Shown: positions 19,000-28,421, numbered from the stretch's first letter. The stretch is DNA of 64,000 bases from Flavobacteriaceae bacterium (GCA_947453195.1 CANGFO010000006.1:62001-126000), one strand, 5' to 3'. Made by a program: numbers and translations. The notes: generated by a model not told the origin, from the letters alone.

Positions 19000-20304
19000 T
19001 TAATACTTAAGCCACTTGTAGAGTTCTTTCCAGGTTGGTTTTTTACCATACATTAAAATTCCAACTCGGTAAATTTTGGAGGCAAACCACACCACTCCCA
19101 TAAAGGTTCCAAATAAAATAGTTATTGATAGTACAATTTGCCACAAAGGAACTCCAAAAGGAATTCGCATCATCATTACTATTGGAGAGGTTAATGGCAC
19201 CATAGAAAATACGGTAGCTACGGTTCCGTGTGGATCATTTACAACCGTAAAGAAACCAATATAAACTCCCAATATTAAAGGCATTATGATTGGCATTAAG
19301 AATTGCTGCGAATCGGTTTCATTATCAACAGCCGCACCAATAGAGGCATAAAAAGAACTGTATAAAAAGTAGCCGCCAATGAAATAAATGATAAAACAAG
19401 TTAGGATGGTACCTATTGGAAGATTCCAAATTTCATTTAAGTACAATTGCAATTCTCCACCCATTTGATTTTGAGCTGTTTGCAAGGCTTGCGCCTCAGC
19501 ACCACCACTAGCACCCATAGGAGCACCAAATACCGACGACATTACAAACATAGCCGACAAACCAAGGATGGCCCATATTAAAAATTGAAGAATTCCTGCC
19601 AAAGAAGTTCCTATGATTTTACCCATCATTAATTGAAATGGTTTTACAGACGAAATAATTACTTCAATAATTCGGGAAGTTTTTTCTTCAATTACGCTTC
19701 GCATGACCATATTTCCATATAAGATAATGAACATCATAATTAAGTATCCAAAAGCACCACCAATAACAATTTTAATTTCATTCAACCCTTTTAAGGCGCT
19801 TTCGCCTGAAGCTTTGGTTAACTGAATAGAAACATCTGCTTTAGCTTTGTTAATTTTTAACGTATCCAAACCTACTCTCTGAAAGTTTTCGGCTGTCATT
19901 TTTTTAGCAATAATTTCTTCCAGCCCACTAATGTAATTTACGCTTGGACTATCATTTGAAATGTATTGCACTTTACTTTGCAAGGAATGGTTTTGGGCAG
20001 AATTAGGAATTACTAAAAGACCTTCATAGCTTTCATGAAGCACACTATCTTTCAAAACCTTTAAATCTACTTGCGATAAATTAAGGTATTTGAACTCTTG
20101 ATCACTTTTAAATTCATTTACAAACCTTCCGGTTTCGTCATGAATTGCAATCGTTTTTAGTTCGGATTTCATGTTGCTTAAATACCCAACAAATAAGCCA
20201 ATACCAACGAAAAGTAACGGACTTAGAAAAGTCATTACTATAAATGATTTATTGCGGACTTTAGCAATAAATTCTCTCTTAACAATTAAGGCTAATTTAC
20301 TCAT
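19000..20304 (-). CDS. ABC-2 type transporter permease (NatB-like)
   Basis: The 434-residue membrane subunit has one N-terminal membrane segment. A large extracytoplasmic domain (residues about 40-175) follows, then about five membrane segments near the C-terminus, the layout of NatB/ABC2_membrane_3 proteins. Its start codon overlaps the stop codon of the ATPase gene by one base (TAATG), so the two are translationally coupled. The pair probably exports Na+ or another small solute; the substrate is not evident. Confidence 0.9.
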   Translation of the reverse strand: MSKLALIVKREFIAKVRNKSFIVMTFLSPLLFVGIGLFVGYLSNMKSELKTIAIHDETGRFVNEFKSDQEFKYLNLSQVDLKVLKDSVLHESYEGLLVIPNSAQNHSLQSKVQYISNDSPSVNYISGLEEIIAKKMTAENFQRVGLDTLKINKAKADVSIQLTKASGESALKGLNEIKIVIGGAFGYLIMMFIILYGNMVMRSVIEEKTSRIIEVIISSVKPFQLMMGKIIGTSLAGILQFLIWAILGLSAMFVMSSVFGAPMGASGGAEAQALQTAQNQMGGELQLYLNEIWNLPIGTILTCFIIYFIGGYFLYSSFYASIGAAVDNETDSQQFLMPIIMPLILGVYIGFFTVVNDPHGTVATVFSMVPLTSPIVMMMRIPFGVPLWQIVLSITILFGTFMGVVWFASKIYRVGILMYGKKPTWKELYKWLKY

Positions 20305-21224
20305 TACTCGGTTACTGTTTTAATGAAAATATCGTTTACACTAGGGATTTTTTCCACAAAATGGGTTACCTGACCACGTTGTAATAATAATTGCAACAGG
20401 TCATTTTGAGAGCCTGAATCCAATTGAATTTCTAATTTCAACTCTTCATTTAATGAGTCAAAATTGGTTGGATTTACTTTGAATTTTTGAGACAACTCCT
20501 GCATTACAGTTTCATTGTTATCACACAAAATACCCACTTCATAACTGTTTGTTCGAAATTGTTTTTTTACATCGGTTAGTTTACCTTCAATTAACTTATT
20601 CGATTTATGAATTAAGGCAATGTGATCGCACATTTCTTCTACGCTTTCCATACGATGTGTAGAAAAAATAACCGAAGTGCCTTGTTTGTTTAACTCAATA
20701 ATTTCGTCTTTTATCAAATTGGCATTCACTGGGTCAAAACCTGAAAAGGGTTCGTCTAGGATAAGCAATTTAGGCTGGTGCAATACCGTTACCACAAACT
20801 GAATTTTCTGGGCCATCCCTTTGGATAATTCCTGAATTTTTTTATCCCACCATCCTTGAATTTCCAACCGTTCAAACCAATATTTAAGTTGTTTTTTGGC
20901 ATCCGATTTAGATAGTCCTTTAAGCTGAGCTAAATACAAACACTGCTCCCCAACCTTCATTGACTTGTACAATCCACGCTCTTCGGGCATGTAACCAATG
21001 TATTGTACATCTTCGGGTTTTAATAGTTGGCCATCTAAAATAATTTTCCCACTATCGGGCATGGTTATTTGATTGATGATTCGAATTAATGAGGTTTTTC
21101 CGGCACCATTAGGACCTAAAAGTCCATAAATACTTCCTTTTGGAATAGTTAAGGAAACTTCATTTAGTGCAGTGTAATCGCCATATTGCTTAACTACCTT
21201 GTGAACTTCAAGTATGTTACTCAT
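20304..21224 (-). CDS. ABC transporter ATP-binding protein (NatA-like)
   Basis: The 306 residues include Walker A GPNGAGKTS, Walker B LLILDEPFSGFD and the DUF4162-like C-terminal extension seen in NatA-type ATPases. The signature is LSKGMAQKIQ, with K instead of the second G. It powers the permease encoded directly downstream. An inverted repeat TACTTT/AAAGTA lies upstream at 21247-21261 and might be a regulator site, but it is short. Confidence 0.92.
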   Translation of the reverse strand: MSNILEVHKVVKQYGDYTALNEVSLTIPKGSIYGLLGPNGAGKTSLIRIINQITMPDSGKIILDGQLLKPEDVQYIGYMPEERGLYKSMKVGEQCLYLAQLKGLSKSDAKKQLKYWFERLEIQGWWDKKIQELSKGMAQKIQFVVTVLHQPKLLILDEPFSGFDPVNANLIKDEIIELNKQGTSVIFSTHRMESVEEMCDHIALIHKSNKLIEGKLTDVKKQFRTNSYEVGILCDNNETVMQELSQKFKVNPTNFDSLNEELKLEIQLDSGSQNDLLQLLLQRGQVTHFVEKIPSVNDIFIKTVTE

Positions 21225-21293
21225 AAATAATAGTGTTGTGCTTTTGTACTTTGTAAAAGTAAAGAATTAGTATGAATATCGATTGAAATGTTA

Positions 21294-21328
21294 CAAAAAA
21301 CCCACCCTTATGTAAACACAAGGATGGG
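21294..21328 (-). terminator. Terminator after dnaJ
   Basis: On the minus strand CCCATCCTT and AAGGGTGGG form a nine-base stem with one mismatch, followed by TTTTTTG. It lies 60 bases after the dnaJ stop codon. Confidence 0.85.
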
Positions 21329-21386
21329 AAAAAATGCAAGTAAAATCAATACTTAAAAAGTAAATTTATTTTAATTGCAAAAAAAA

Positions 21387-22502
21387 TTAAGAAAACATAT
21401 CTTTTACTTTATCAAAAAAGGATTTATCGCCTTTTTCTGGATGCGGAATAAAATTCTCATCCGTCAATGAATTTTCAAAGAAAATGCGTTGTTCTTTACT
21501 TAGTGTTTTCGGAGTCCATACATTAATATGAACTAATAAATCTCCGTTCCCGTAACTGTTTAAACTTGGAATTCCTTTTCCTTTCAATCGCAATATTTTT
21601 CCAGATTGAATTCCTTCTTCCAATTTGATTCGTACTTTTCCGTTAACTGCTTCAATTTCTTTTGAAACTCCTAATACGGCCTCTGAAAAACTAATATATA
21701 AATCGAAATGTAAGTTTTCTCCTTCACGTTTTAAAAATTCGTGTTCTAATTCTTCAATAGCAACAATTAAATCACCGGCAATTCCATTACCTGGAGCATC
21801 ATTTCCTTTGCCTGAAACTTTAAGTTGCATACCATCCACTACACCCGCAGGAATTTTAATAGAAACCGTTTCGTCTTCTAGTATCATCCCGTATGCATCG
21901 GCATTATTTGGTTTACTTTCAATTGTTTGCCCTGCACCACCACAAGAAGAACAAGTGGCAGAAGTTTGCATTCTACCTAAAATGGTGTTGGTCACTCTAA
22001 GTACTTGCCCTTGACCATTACAGGTAGAACAGGTTTTATATTTTACACCAGGTGCTTGAATTTTTCGTTTTACTTTAACTTTTTTCTCCACTCCATTTGC
22101 GATTTCCTCTAAAGTAAGTTTAACTTTAATTCGAAGATTGCTTCCTTTAACGCGACGCGCTCCTCCAGAATTTCCTCCGAAGCCACCGCCAAATCCGCCA
22201 CCAAAAATATCTCCAAACTGGCTAAAAATATCATCCATATTCATGTGATGACCACCGCCACCGCCAAAACCACCACCGCCATCAAATGCCTGGTGTCCGT
22301 ATTGATCGTATTTGGCTTTTTTACTTGCGTCACTTAACACTTCGTAGGCTTCGGCACAAGCCTTGAAATTTTCTTCTGCTTTTGCATCTCCAGGGTTTTT
22401 ATCCGGGTGAAACTCTAAAGCTTTTTTTCTATATGCTTTTTTAATTTCATCTGGAGAAGCACTCTTAGTGATACCTAATATTTCGTAAAAATCTTTTTTC
22501 AT
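21387..22502 (-). CDS. dnaJ: Chaperone protein DnaJ with reduced zinc centre
   Basis: This Hsp40 co-chaperone stimulates DnaK. The J domain carries HPD at residues 32-34, followed by a Gly/Phe-rich linker. The zinc region has only two CXXCXGXG repeats ([16 protein letters not shown]), where classic DnaJ has four, so only one zinc site is expected. The C-terminal substrate-binding domains look complete, and the length is 371. The gene lies 36 bases downstream of grpE on the same strand and shares its promoter. Confidence 0.96.
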   Translation of the reverse strand: MKKDFYEILGITKSASPDEIKKAYRKKALEFHPDKNPGDAKAEENFKACAEAYEVLSDASKKAKYDQYGHQAFDGGGGFGGGGGHHMNMDDIFSQFGDIFGGGFGGGFGGNSGGARRVKGSNLRIKVKLTLEEIANGVEKKVKVKRKIQAPGVKYKTCSTCNGQGQVLRVTNTILGRMQTSATCSSCGGAGQTIESKPNNADAYGMILEDETVSIKIPAGVVDGMQLKVSGKGNDAPGNGIAGDLIVAIEELEHEFLKREGENLHFDLYISFSEAVLGVSKEIEAVNGKVRIKLEEGIQSGKILRLKGKGIPSLNSYGNGDLLVHINVWTPKTLSKEQRIFFENSLTDENFIPHPEKGDKSFFDKVKDMFS

Positions 22503-22538
22503 AAATATAGTTTTGAACTAAATTTCATTACAATAAAA

Positions 22539-23147
22539 TTAATTCCCAATAACAACTTTTGGAAAGCGAATAATTTTATCTCCTAATTTATATCCTTTTT
22601 CAAGTACATCAACAATTTTTCCTTTCATAGCATCTGATGCAGCAGGTATTTGTGTAATTGCTTCGGCATAGTCGGCATTAAAAGCATCACCAGCACGAAC
22701 TTCTACTTCTTCTAATCCTTTAGATACAAGAGTAGATTTGAATTTTTCATGAATTAAACTTACTCCTTGCAACAAAGCATCATCTTGAGATTTTCCAATT
22801 TCAACTAAAGCTCTGTCAAAATCGTCAAGTACTGGCAACATGGCTTGCAAAACTTCTTGATTGGCAGTTTTAAATAAATCCATTCGTTCTTTAGTAGTTC
22901 GTTTTTTATAATTTTCAAACTCCGCAAAAAGACGTAAAAATTTATCTTTTTCTTTAGATAATTCTAATTCTAATTTTTGTTCTGTAGTTAGGTTAACTTC
23001 CTCAACTCCCCCATTATCATCACCTAATACCGATTCTTCTGAAGCAGCTGCTTCTGTATTAAGATTCATTTCATTTTCAAGAATTTCTTTGTCCTTTTTT
23101 TCCGTACTCATGGTATTTTTATTTTTAAATATATCTTTAATATTCAT
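22539..23147 (-). CDS. grpE: Nucleotide exchange factor GrpE
   Basis: GrpE releases ADP from DnaK. The 202 residues comprise an acidic disordered N-terminus, a long coiled-coil helix (KLELELSKEKDKFLRLFAEFENYKKR) and the GrpE head (VLDDFDRAL...GVSLIHEKF...GY.LGDKIIRFPKVVIGN). The ATG at 23147 lies about 25 bases after the promoter; a second in-frame ATG at 23111 is possible. dnaK is not in the window. It forms an operon with dnaJ. Confidence 0.95.
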   Translation of the reverse strand: MNIKDIFKNKNTMSTEKKDKEILENEMNLNTEAAASEESVLGDDNGGVEEVNLTTEQKLELELSKEKDKFLRLFAEFENYKKRTTKERMDLFKTANQEVLQAMLPVLDDFDRALVEIGKSQDDALLQGVSLIHEKFKSTLVSKGLEEVEVRAGDAFNADYAEAITQIPAASDAMKGKIVDVLEKGYKLGDKIIRFPKVVIGN

Positions 23148-23175
23148 GATTTATTTCTATTCGCAATTCGGATTG

Positions 23176-23207
23176 CAAAAGTACTGCCATTTCTGCAAAA
23201 ATGTCAA
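23176..23207 (-). promoter_or_regulatory. Promoter of grpE-dnaJ
   Basis: On the minus strand TTG (complement of 23205-23207), a 21-base spacer and TACTTTTG (complement of 23176-23183) match the Bacteroidota consensus. No heat-shock inverted repeat of the CIRCE type was seen. Confidence 0.75.
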
Positions 23208-23364
23208 ATTGTCACTTAAATTTATTTTTACAAAAAAGGGGATTAAAAAAGATAAAGAAACTTTAATATAATTTTATGATTTTCATATGAAAGTTCTACC
23301 TACATTTGAATTATAAAAGGTTTACAATAGGCCGAAAGGCAACAAATAGCATTAATTCAAAAAG

Positions 23365-23396
23365 AAAAAAGTTCTAGCGATAACTAGAACTTTTTT
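23365..23396 (-). terminator. Bidirectional terminator after the epimerase gene
   Basis: AAAAAAGTTCTAG and CTAGAACTTTTTT form a perfect stem. It ends next to the epimerase stop codon (23397) and has T runs on both strands. Confidence 0.85.
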
Positions 23397-24302
23397 TTAT
23401 TTTATTAGATTGGATAAAGCCAACTCTGCCGTAGGATAATCAAATTGAAATCCCGAATTCAATGCCTTTTTTGGAACCACATTCTTGTTATTAAACAATA
23501 AAATATGCATGTCGCCTAAAATAAGTTTCATTAGGCTTTTAGGTAAATTGGGTAAAAACAATGGACGATGTAGTCTTTTAGCAATAATGTTTGTCAATTC
23601 TTGATTGGACACCGGAATTGGCGCTACCGAATTTACAATACCTTCTATTTGATTTTGAATTACAAAAGAATACAATCGGGCAATATCTTTGATATGAATC
23701 CAAGATTGCAATTGTTTTCCGTTTCCAAATCCAGTCCCTACAAACATCTTAATTGGTTTAATCATTTCTCTTAGCGCACCCTTTTTGTTTGAAAAAACAA
23801 TGCCGGTCCGCATTTTAGTTACTTTAATATTGAGCAATTTAAATTGGTCTGCACTAGCTTCCCATTTTTCAACTAATTGGCCTAAAAACGATCTGTCTGA
23901 AGCATTTGCCTCTTCATCGTAAATTGCCGAATCACTATCTGGATAAATAGCGGTTCCCGAAGCGGATATGAACTGTTTTACCTGATTTGGATTTTTACTT
24001 AGTAATTGAAAAAGTAATTCAGCCGATTGAATTCGGCTTTCTACTAATTCCTTTTTGTATTGTGGTGTCCACTTTTGCGAAATAGAAGCTCCCGCTAAAT
24101 GGATAATTACGTCAACACCTATTAGGCAATTTTCATCAATCTTACCCGCTTTTGGATTCCAACTAAATCCAAAATAATTATGACGTCGATGACTTTTAAA
24201 AGGTCTAGTTGTTAAATAATGAACAATATGTTTTTCTTGCAAAAGTAAATTGGTTAATTCTTGACCAATTAAACCAGTAGCTCCCGTAATTAATATTTTC
24301 AT
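23397..24302 (-). CDS. TIGR01777-family NAD(P)-dependent epimerase (YfcH-like)
   Basis: The 301 residues begin MKILITGATGLIGQELTNLLL, the GxxGxxG nucleotide-binding motif of extended SDR enzymes. WNPKAGKID, VIIHLAGASI and RTGIVFSNKKGALREM match the YfcH/SulA-like TIGR01777 group, and a C-terminal DUF1731 part follows. The substrate is unknown in this family. The gene is a single transcription unit bounded by two terminators. Confidence 0.9.
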   Translation of the reverse strand: MKILITGATGLIGQELTNLLLQEKHIVHYLTTRPFKSHRRHNYFGFSWNPKAGKIDENCLIGVDVIIHLAGASISQKWTPQYKKELVESRIQSAELLFQLLSKNPNQVKQFISASGTAIYPDSDSAIYDEEANASDRSFLGQLVEKWEASADQFKLLNIKVTKMRTGIVFSNKKGALREMIKPIKMFVGTGFGNGKQLQSWIHIKDIARLYSFVIQNQIEGIVNSVAPIPVSNQELTNIIAKRLHRPLFLPNLPKSLMKLILGDMHILLFNNKNVVPKKALNSGFQFDYPTAELALSNLIK

Positions 24303-24424
24303 TAGTTAATTTTTATTTTGATTTGATAAAAATAACTATTAATTTAAATAATTGTTAAATACCGGATGCTATTTTTCAATAATTAGCTCATTTTTATTGA
24401 TTTATAAAAAAAAATACACTTCTT

Positions 24425-24456
24425 AAAAAAAAATCCCAACAAATGTTGGGATTTTT
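24425..24456 (-). terminator. Terminator after the padR-pspC operon
   Basis: AAATCCCAACA and TGTTGGGATTT form a perfect 11-base stem. On the minus strand it is followed by nine T. It lies 100 bases after the pspC-type stop codon. Confidence 0.85.
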
Positions 24457-24550
24457 GCAAATATTTCAAAACAATGTAGTTACGAAAAAAGTAATGCTAT
24501 TGTAAAGGAGATTAATATTTTGACGCAAAACAGTACTAGCTTTATCATAA

Positions 24551-26254
24551 TTAGAAAGTTTGGGTTTTAGTTACGGTTTTAATTATTTTCTTTCCATCTT
24601 TAACTTGAACTGTAACCGTTTTAACTGAATCACCCTCCATCTCACTAACATCTTCAGTAAGTACCTCTAAATCATCATGATCATTTTCATTCGATGGGCA
24701 ATTGGTACATTTTACTTTAGCATCCATAACTTTATAAATGTAGTTTTCAGATGTATAATGCATATTAAAATAATCATTTTCTGATTCATCAAATTCTTGA
24801 ACACTTTCTTCTGTTTGGAACTGTATCCCTTTTGGAAGATACAAGTACAATTCAATTTTTTGATTTCTAAACTTAGAAGCCACTTCACTCAATAAATAAT
24901 TATCTAATATTAATTTATTTCCTTCAATTTTATAACCGTATTTTATTTTATCAGCGCGCATTCTTGCTTCCTGCATTGATTTTCCTAAAGCAATTTTTTC
25001 AATTTGCAAATAAGGGACGGGCTCTGAAGTTGGAAGTACTTTAAACGAAATATTATTTGAATAAATTACATCTTTATTTGACTCATCCTGAGTTAATTTG
25101 AAGTCAATTTGATTGTCTTTGTTTCTACCATAAAAATCGTTGTTTTTAAAACTAATTCTCAAGGTATCATTTGGAGTAATAGATAATAACTCTTTTTTTA
25201 CCACTTTCCCTTCAGAAGAAATTTGAGTAAACTCTTTAATTCCAATTGTAATTAATAAGGAAAGTGCAATGCTCCATACTGCAATTAGCGTATATTTTGC
25301 AACATTTCCAATTGATTTATAATTAGTAACCACTAATTTTAACCCTAAGATAAATAAGAAGAAAAATGGAATTCCAAAAGTTAACAAAAACAAGATACCC
25401 TGAATCCATAAGGGTGTTTCTAACCCTAACGGCGTTCTTATATGATTAATTAATGTGTTTTGTGGCAAAGAACTTGAGAATACAGCAACTCCAGATACGA
25501 TAACTATTCCAAATAAAGCCATAGATGAAAAAATTAACATAAACACACCAACTACTTTTGCGAAAGCTTCAAAAATGGTTTGAAAAACTCCTCCTAATTT
25601 GCTTCCAAAAGTTTCTGCGCCATTTTTCACTCGATTACCTAATGCATCATAATCGGCATTTTTTATTTTTCCGGATACTTTATCAAATTCTTCTTTTACC
25701 TTTTTTTCAATTTCAGAAATGTTAACTGGTTTTCCCGTCATTTCTAACTTCTCCGCAGTTGTTACCGCTTTAGGCATGGCAATCCATAAAACAATATAGG
25801 CAATTACCCCTGTTCCAAAACCGAAAAACAACAATAAAAAGAACAAACGCAACCAAACAGAATCTATTCCAAAGTAATGTCCAAGTCCTGAACAAACCCC
25901 TCCTACCAACTTATGATCTTCATCACGGTATAATTTTTTTCTTCCGGTATGAATGTAATTATAAGAAGCTGCTGCTTGGGCAGCGTCATCGTCTATTCTA
26001 TAATCTTCGGGCTGTCCCATTACAGCAATAACATCATCAACATCTAAACTATTGATTACATGTTTTTCACTGATTTGTCTTTCGGTGAAGATTTCTGCAA
26101 CACGCATTTCAATGTCTTTCATAATCTCCTCTTCTCCAGATGAATTTGAAAGGGAGCGTTTTACTGCTTCAAAATATTTTGACAATTTTTGGTACGCATC
26201 TTCATCAATATGAAAAAATAAACCTCCTATATTAATATTTACTGTTTTGTTCAT
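24551..26254 (-). CDS. PspC-domain membrane protein
   Basis: The 567-residue inner-membrane protein has an N-terminal cytoplasmic helical part (about 1-100). A PspC domain follows at about 105-165 (LVGGVCSGLGHYFGIDSVWLRLFF, then a membrane helix), then three further hydrophobic segments and a C-terminal extracytoplasmic domain of about 200 residues. PspC domains sense envelope stress. The gene follows padR with a 6-base gap, so expression is probably PadR-controlled. Confidence 0.9.
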   Translation of the reverse strand: MNKTVNINIGGLFFHIDEDAYQKLSKYFEAVKRSLSNSSGEEEIMKDIEMRVAEIFTERQISEKHVINSLDVDDVIAVMGQPEDYRIDDDAAQAAASYNYIHTGRKKLYRDEDHKLVGGVCSGLGHYFGIDSVWLRLFFLLLFFGFGTGVIAYIVLWIAMPKAVTTAEKLEMTGKPVNISEIEKKVKEEFDKVSGKIKNADYDALGNRVKNGAETFGSKLGGVFQTIFEAFAKVVGVFMLIFSSMALFGIVIVSGVAVFSSSLPQNTLINHIRTPLGLETPLWIQGILFLLTFGIPFFFLFILGLKLVVTNYKSIGNVAKYTLIAVWSIALSLLITIGIKEFTQISSEGKVVKKELLSITPNDTLRISFKNNDFYGRNKDNQIDFKLTQDESNKDVIYSNNISFKVLPTSEPVPYLQIEKIALGKSMQEARMRADKIKYGYKIEGNKLILDNYLLSEVASKFRNQKIELYLYLPKGIQFQTEESVQEFDESENDYFNMHYTSENYIYKVMDAKVKCTNCPSNENDHDDLEVLTEDVSEMEGDSVKTVTVQVKDGKKIIKTVTKTQTF

Positions 26255-26260
26255 GATTTC

Positions 26261-26590
26261 TTATTTTTTATTAGTTATTATAGAAACAGCATCTGATAAT
26301 TCTGTCCAAGTGCCATTTAATTCGTTTAAAAATGTTTTTCCCAGCTCGGTTAATTCATAATACTTTCTGGGTGGCCCAGAAGTAGATTCTTCCCAACGGT
26401 AATTTAGCAATTCATCGTTTTTTAATCTTGTCAACAGCGGATAAACCGTACCCTCTACTACAAGTAATTTGGCGTTTTTTAATGTGTCTAAAATCTCTGA
26501 GGTGTAGGCTTCTTTCTCTTTTAACACCGATAAGATACAAAATTCTAAAACACCTTTCCGCATTTGAGCCTTCGTGTTTTCAATATTCAT
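26261..26590 (-). CDS. PadR-family transcriptional regulator
   Basis: The 109 residues form the winged helix of PadR proteins (FCILSVLKEKEAYTSEILDTL, then VEGTVYPLLTRLKNDELLNYRWEES.SGPPRKYYELTELG). It lacks the second helical domain of long PadR proteins, so it belongs to the short PadR-s2 group. It is the first gene of the operon with the PspC-type gene and probably represses it, possibly through the dyad at 26696-26709. Confidence 0.92.
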   Translation of the reverse strand: MNIENTKAQMRKGVLEFCILSVLKEKEAYTSEILDTLKNAKLLVVEGTVYPLLTRLKNDELLNYRWEESTSGPPRKYYELTELGKTFLNELNGTWTELSDAVSIITNKK

Positions 26591-26674
26591 GATTTAATTG
26601 TTTTTTTTGAAATGTATTCTTCTTGTTTTGTTTCGAAATCAACCTTACTGTACTTAGTCTATTAATTTCTTATG

Positions 26675-26706
26675 CAAAGATACAACCTTAAAAAAGTATT
26701 ATGCAA
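26675..26706 (-). promoter_or_regulatory. Promoter of padR-pspC
   Basis: On the minus strand TTG (complement of 26704-26706), a 21-base spacer and TATCTTTG (complement of 26675-26682) match the consensus. A dyad covers its -33 box. Confidence 0.75.
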
Positions 26707-26709
26707 TAC
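26696..26709. promoter_or_regulatory. Candidate PadR operator dyad
   Basis: GTATT-ATGC-AATAC is a perfect inverted repeat that overlaps the -33 box of the padR promoter in the divergent padR/DUF4442 gap. PadR proteins bind short inverted repeats at their own promoters, so autoregulation is plausible; this is inference. Confidence 0.45.
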
Positions 26710-26783
26710 AAAGTACTTAAATTTAACAAATTATTAACAAATGCTACTTTATGAAAATTAGTTATATTTACATTAAAAAAAAT

Positions 26784-27239
26784 ATGAAGTGGACGCTATT
26801 CAAACTCAATGCTTTTCTATTCTTTAAACTACCTTCGGCCTTTTGGTGTGGCGTTCGATTAAAAGAAATAACTGCAAACTCTTGTACTGCAACCGTGAGA
26901 GAAAACTTGATTAATAAAAATCCGTTCCACTCCATTTACTTTGCCGTGCTTGCAATGGGAGCCGAATTAACAACTGGAGCTTTAGTGTTACAAGAGATCA
27001 AGAACAGCAAAAGATCCATATCAATGTTGGTACTAAACTCAAAAGCTTCCTTCTTCAAAAAAGCAAATCGAACAATCCATTTCACTTGCAATAATGTAGG
27101 AAATGTCTCAGAAGCGATCCAAAAAACAATCGCAACTGGCGAAGGTCAAACCGTATGGCTCAAATCAATTGGTACTAACAAACAAGGCATTGTGGTTGCT
27201 GAAATGGATTTTGAATGGAGCATTAAACTTAAAGCTTAA
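26784..27239 (+). CDS. DUF4442 (hotdog-fold) protein
   Basis: The ATG at 26784 gives MKWTLFKLNAFLFFKLPSAFWCGVRLKEI, the usual N-terminus of the DUF4442 family. An ATG at 26751 lies in what looks like the promoter region and adds 11 atypical residues. The 151 residues are predicted to form a hotdog fold related to acyl-CoA thioesterases (NPFHSIYFAVLAMGAELTTGAL). Activity is not established. It is divergent from padR. Confidence 0.8.
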   Translation: MKWTLFKLNAFLFFKLPSAFWCGVRLKEITANSCTATVRENLINKNPFHSIYFAVLAMGAELTTGALVLQEIKNSKRSISMLVLNSKASFFKKANRTIHFTCNNVGNVSEAIQKTIATGEGQTVWLKSIGTNKQGIVVAEMDFEWSIKLKA

Positions 27240-27296
27240 AATTGTTCTGTCAGCAATAAAAAAAATTATAAATTTGTAGGATAAACAAAATCAAAC

Positions 27297-28133
27297 ATGA
27301 AAAAAATAATCTTACTTATTGTAATCGTTTTAGCAACTTCCTTTGCTTATTCTCAAAAGAAAGAAAAAATAAAAGGATCTAAAATTGTAACCACAGAAAT
27401 TAAAAAAATTGAAAGCTTCACTACTTTAGAAGTGGCTGATAATTTGGAAATTTTCTTAGTGAAAGGAAATGAATTTGGATTAGAAATTGAAGCCGATGAT
27501 AATTTACATGAGGCTATAGATGCTACTCTAAGTGGTTCGACCTTGCGTTTATCAACCTTAAAAGACATTTCAAGTTATAAAAAACTAAGTATCCGTGTAA
27601 CTTACACCAACGACTTTAAACAAGTAGTTTCTCGTAATGAATCCGTAGTTAGTGCAATTGCCGAAATCGAATTGGATGATGTTACTTTTAAATGTTACGA
27701 TTATTCGAAATTGTTTTTGAATTCAAAAGCTAAAAACTTCACTTTAATGATGGATGATAAATCCAAAGGGGAATTAAACGAAAAAGGTGAAAATGCTGTA
27801 ATCAATTTAAGCAAAAATGCTTCTTTAAAAGCTTTGGTTACTGCAACCAACCTAACTTTGGATTTGTATCAAAAAAGTGATGCACTTGTGAACGGTGATG
27901 TTGCCCAATTAAAAGTTCGTTTAGATAACAACGCCAAATTAGAAGCTAAAGATTTAACTGCAAAAAATGCAGAACTTACTTGCGAAGCCTATTCTTCGGT
28001 TAGTTTGTTAGTACAAGGTGCTTTATCAATTGATGCTTCTGGAAAATCAGAAATCAATTTGTATGGAGATCAAAAAATTGATATGAAACGATTTGTTGAC
28101 AACGCCGTGCTGACCAAAAAGCCAACAAAATAA
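27297..28133 (+). CDS. DUF2807 (head GIN domain) exported protein
   Basis: The 278 residues have a signal peptide (cleaved after AYSQ). A putative auto-transporter adhesin head GIN domain follows, a right-handed helix of repeated short strands (FTTLEVADNLEIFLVKG at the start, SVSLLVQGALSIDASGKSEINLYG at the end). The function is unknown. A TAAATTTG box lies at 27269-27276, with TTG at 27242-27244 (24-base spacer). A terminator follows directly. Confidence 0.85.
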   Translation: MKKIILLIVIVLATSFAYSQKKEKIKGSKIVTTEIKKIESFTTLEVADNLEIFLVKGNEFGLEIEADDNLHEAIDATLSGSTLRLSTLKDISSYKKLSIRVTYTNDFKQVVSRNESVVSAIAEIELDDVTFKCYDYSKLFLNSKAKNFTLMMDDKSKGELNEKGENAVINLSKNASLKALVTATNLTLDLYQKSDALVNGDVAQLKVRLDNNAKLEAKDLTAKNAELTCEAYSSVSLLVQGALSIDASGKSEINLYGDQKIDMKRFVDNAVLTKKPTK

Positions 28134-28140
28134 AATAGTA

Positions 28141-28167
28141 AAACCGAGTTTAGACTCGGTTTTTTTT
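28141..28167 (+). terminator. Terminator after the DUF2807 gene
   Basis: AAACCGAGT and ACTCGGTTT form a perfect nine-base stem, followed by a run of T. It begins 7 bases after the stop codon. Confidence 0.9.
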
Positions 28168-28214
28168 GCACTCTGTATAAAAGTAAAAAGTCCTTTCATA
28201 AAAATGAAAAGACT

Positions 28215-28234
28215 TTTGTCGGGGTGGCAGGATT
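28215..28234 (-). repeat. Partial copy of the tRNA-Pro 3' end (20 bp)
   Basis: These 20 bases are identical to 28343-28362, which is the last 16 bases of tRNA-Pro plus 4 flanking bases. The rest of the tRNA is missing. The fragment is directly followed on the minus strand by a strong hairpin (28186-28217). It may be an attachment-site scar or the remnant of a deleted tRNA copy. Confidence 0.8.
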
Positions 28235-28346
28235 ATTATATGATCCTCTAGGGGATGTTTTGCAAATTAAAGCGGTGCTTTAATTTAAACAAATCCTTTC
28301 ACTTTTTATCAAAGTAAACTTTATAAAAAGTTCCACGCTTTATTTG

Positions 28347-28421
28347 TCGGGGTGGCAGGATTCGAACCTGCGGCCTCCTGCTCCCAAAGCAGGCGCGATA
28401 ACCGGGCTACGCTACACCCCG
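28347..28421 (-). tRNA. tRNA-Pro (anticodon TGG)
   Basis: The minus strand folds as a cloverleaf of 75 nt. Acceptor CGGGGTG pairs with CACCCCG, with discriminator A. The anticodon arm is CCTGC-TTTGGGA-GCAGG, giving TGG, and the T arm is CGCAGGTTCGAATCCTGC. CCA is not encoded. A hairpin with ACTTTTTAT/ATAAAAAGT at 28301-28331 follows and probably ends or processes the transcript. Confidence 0.97.
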
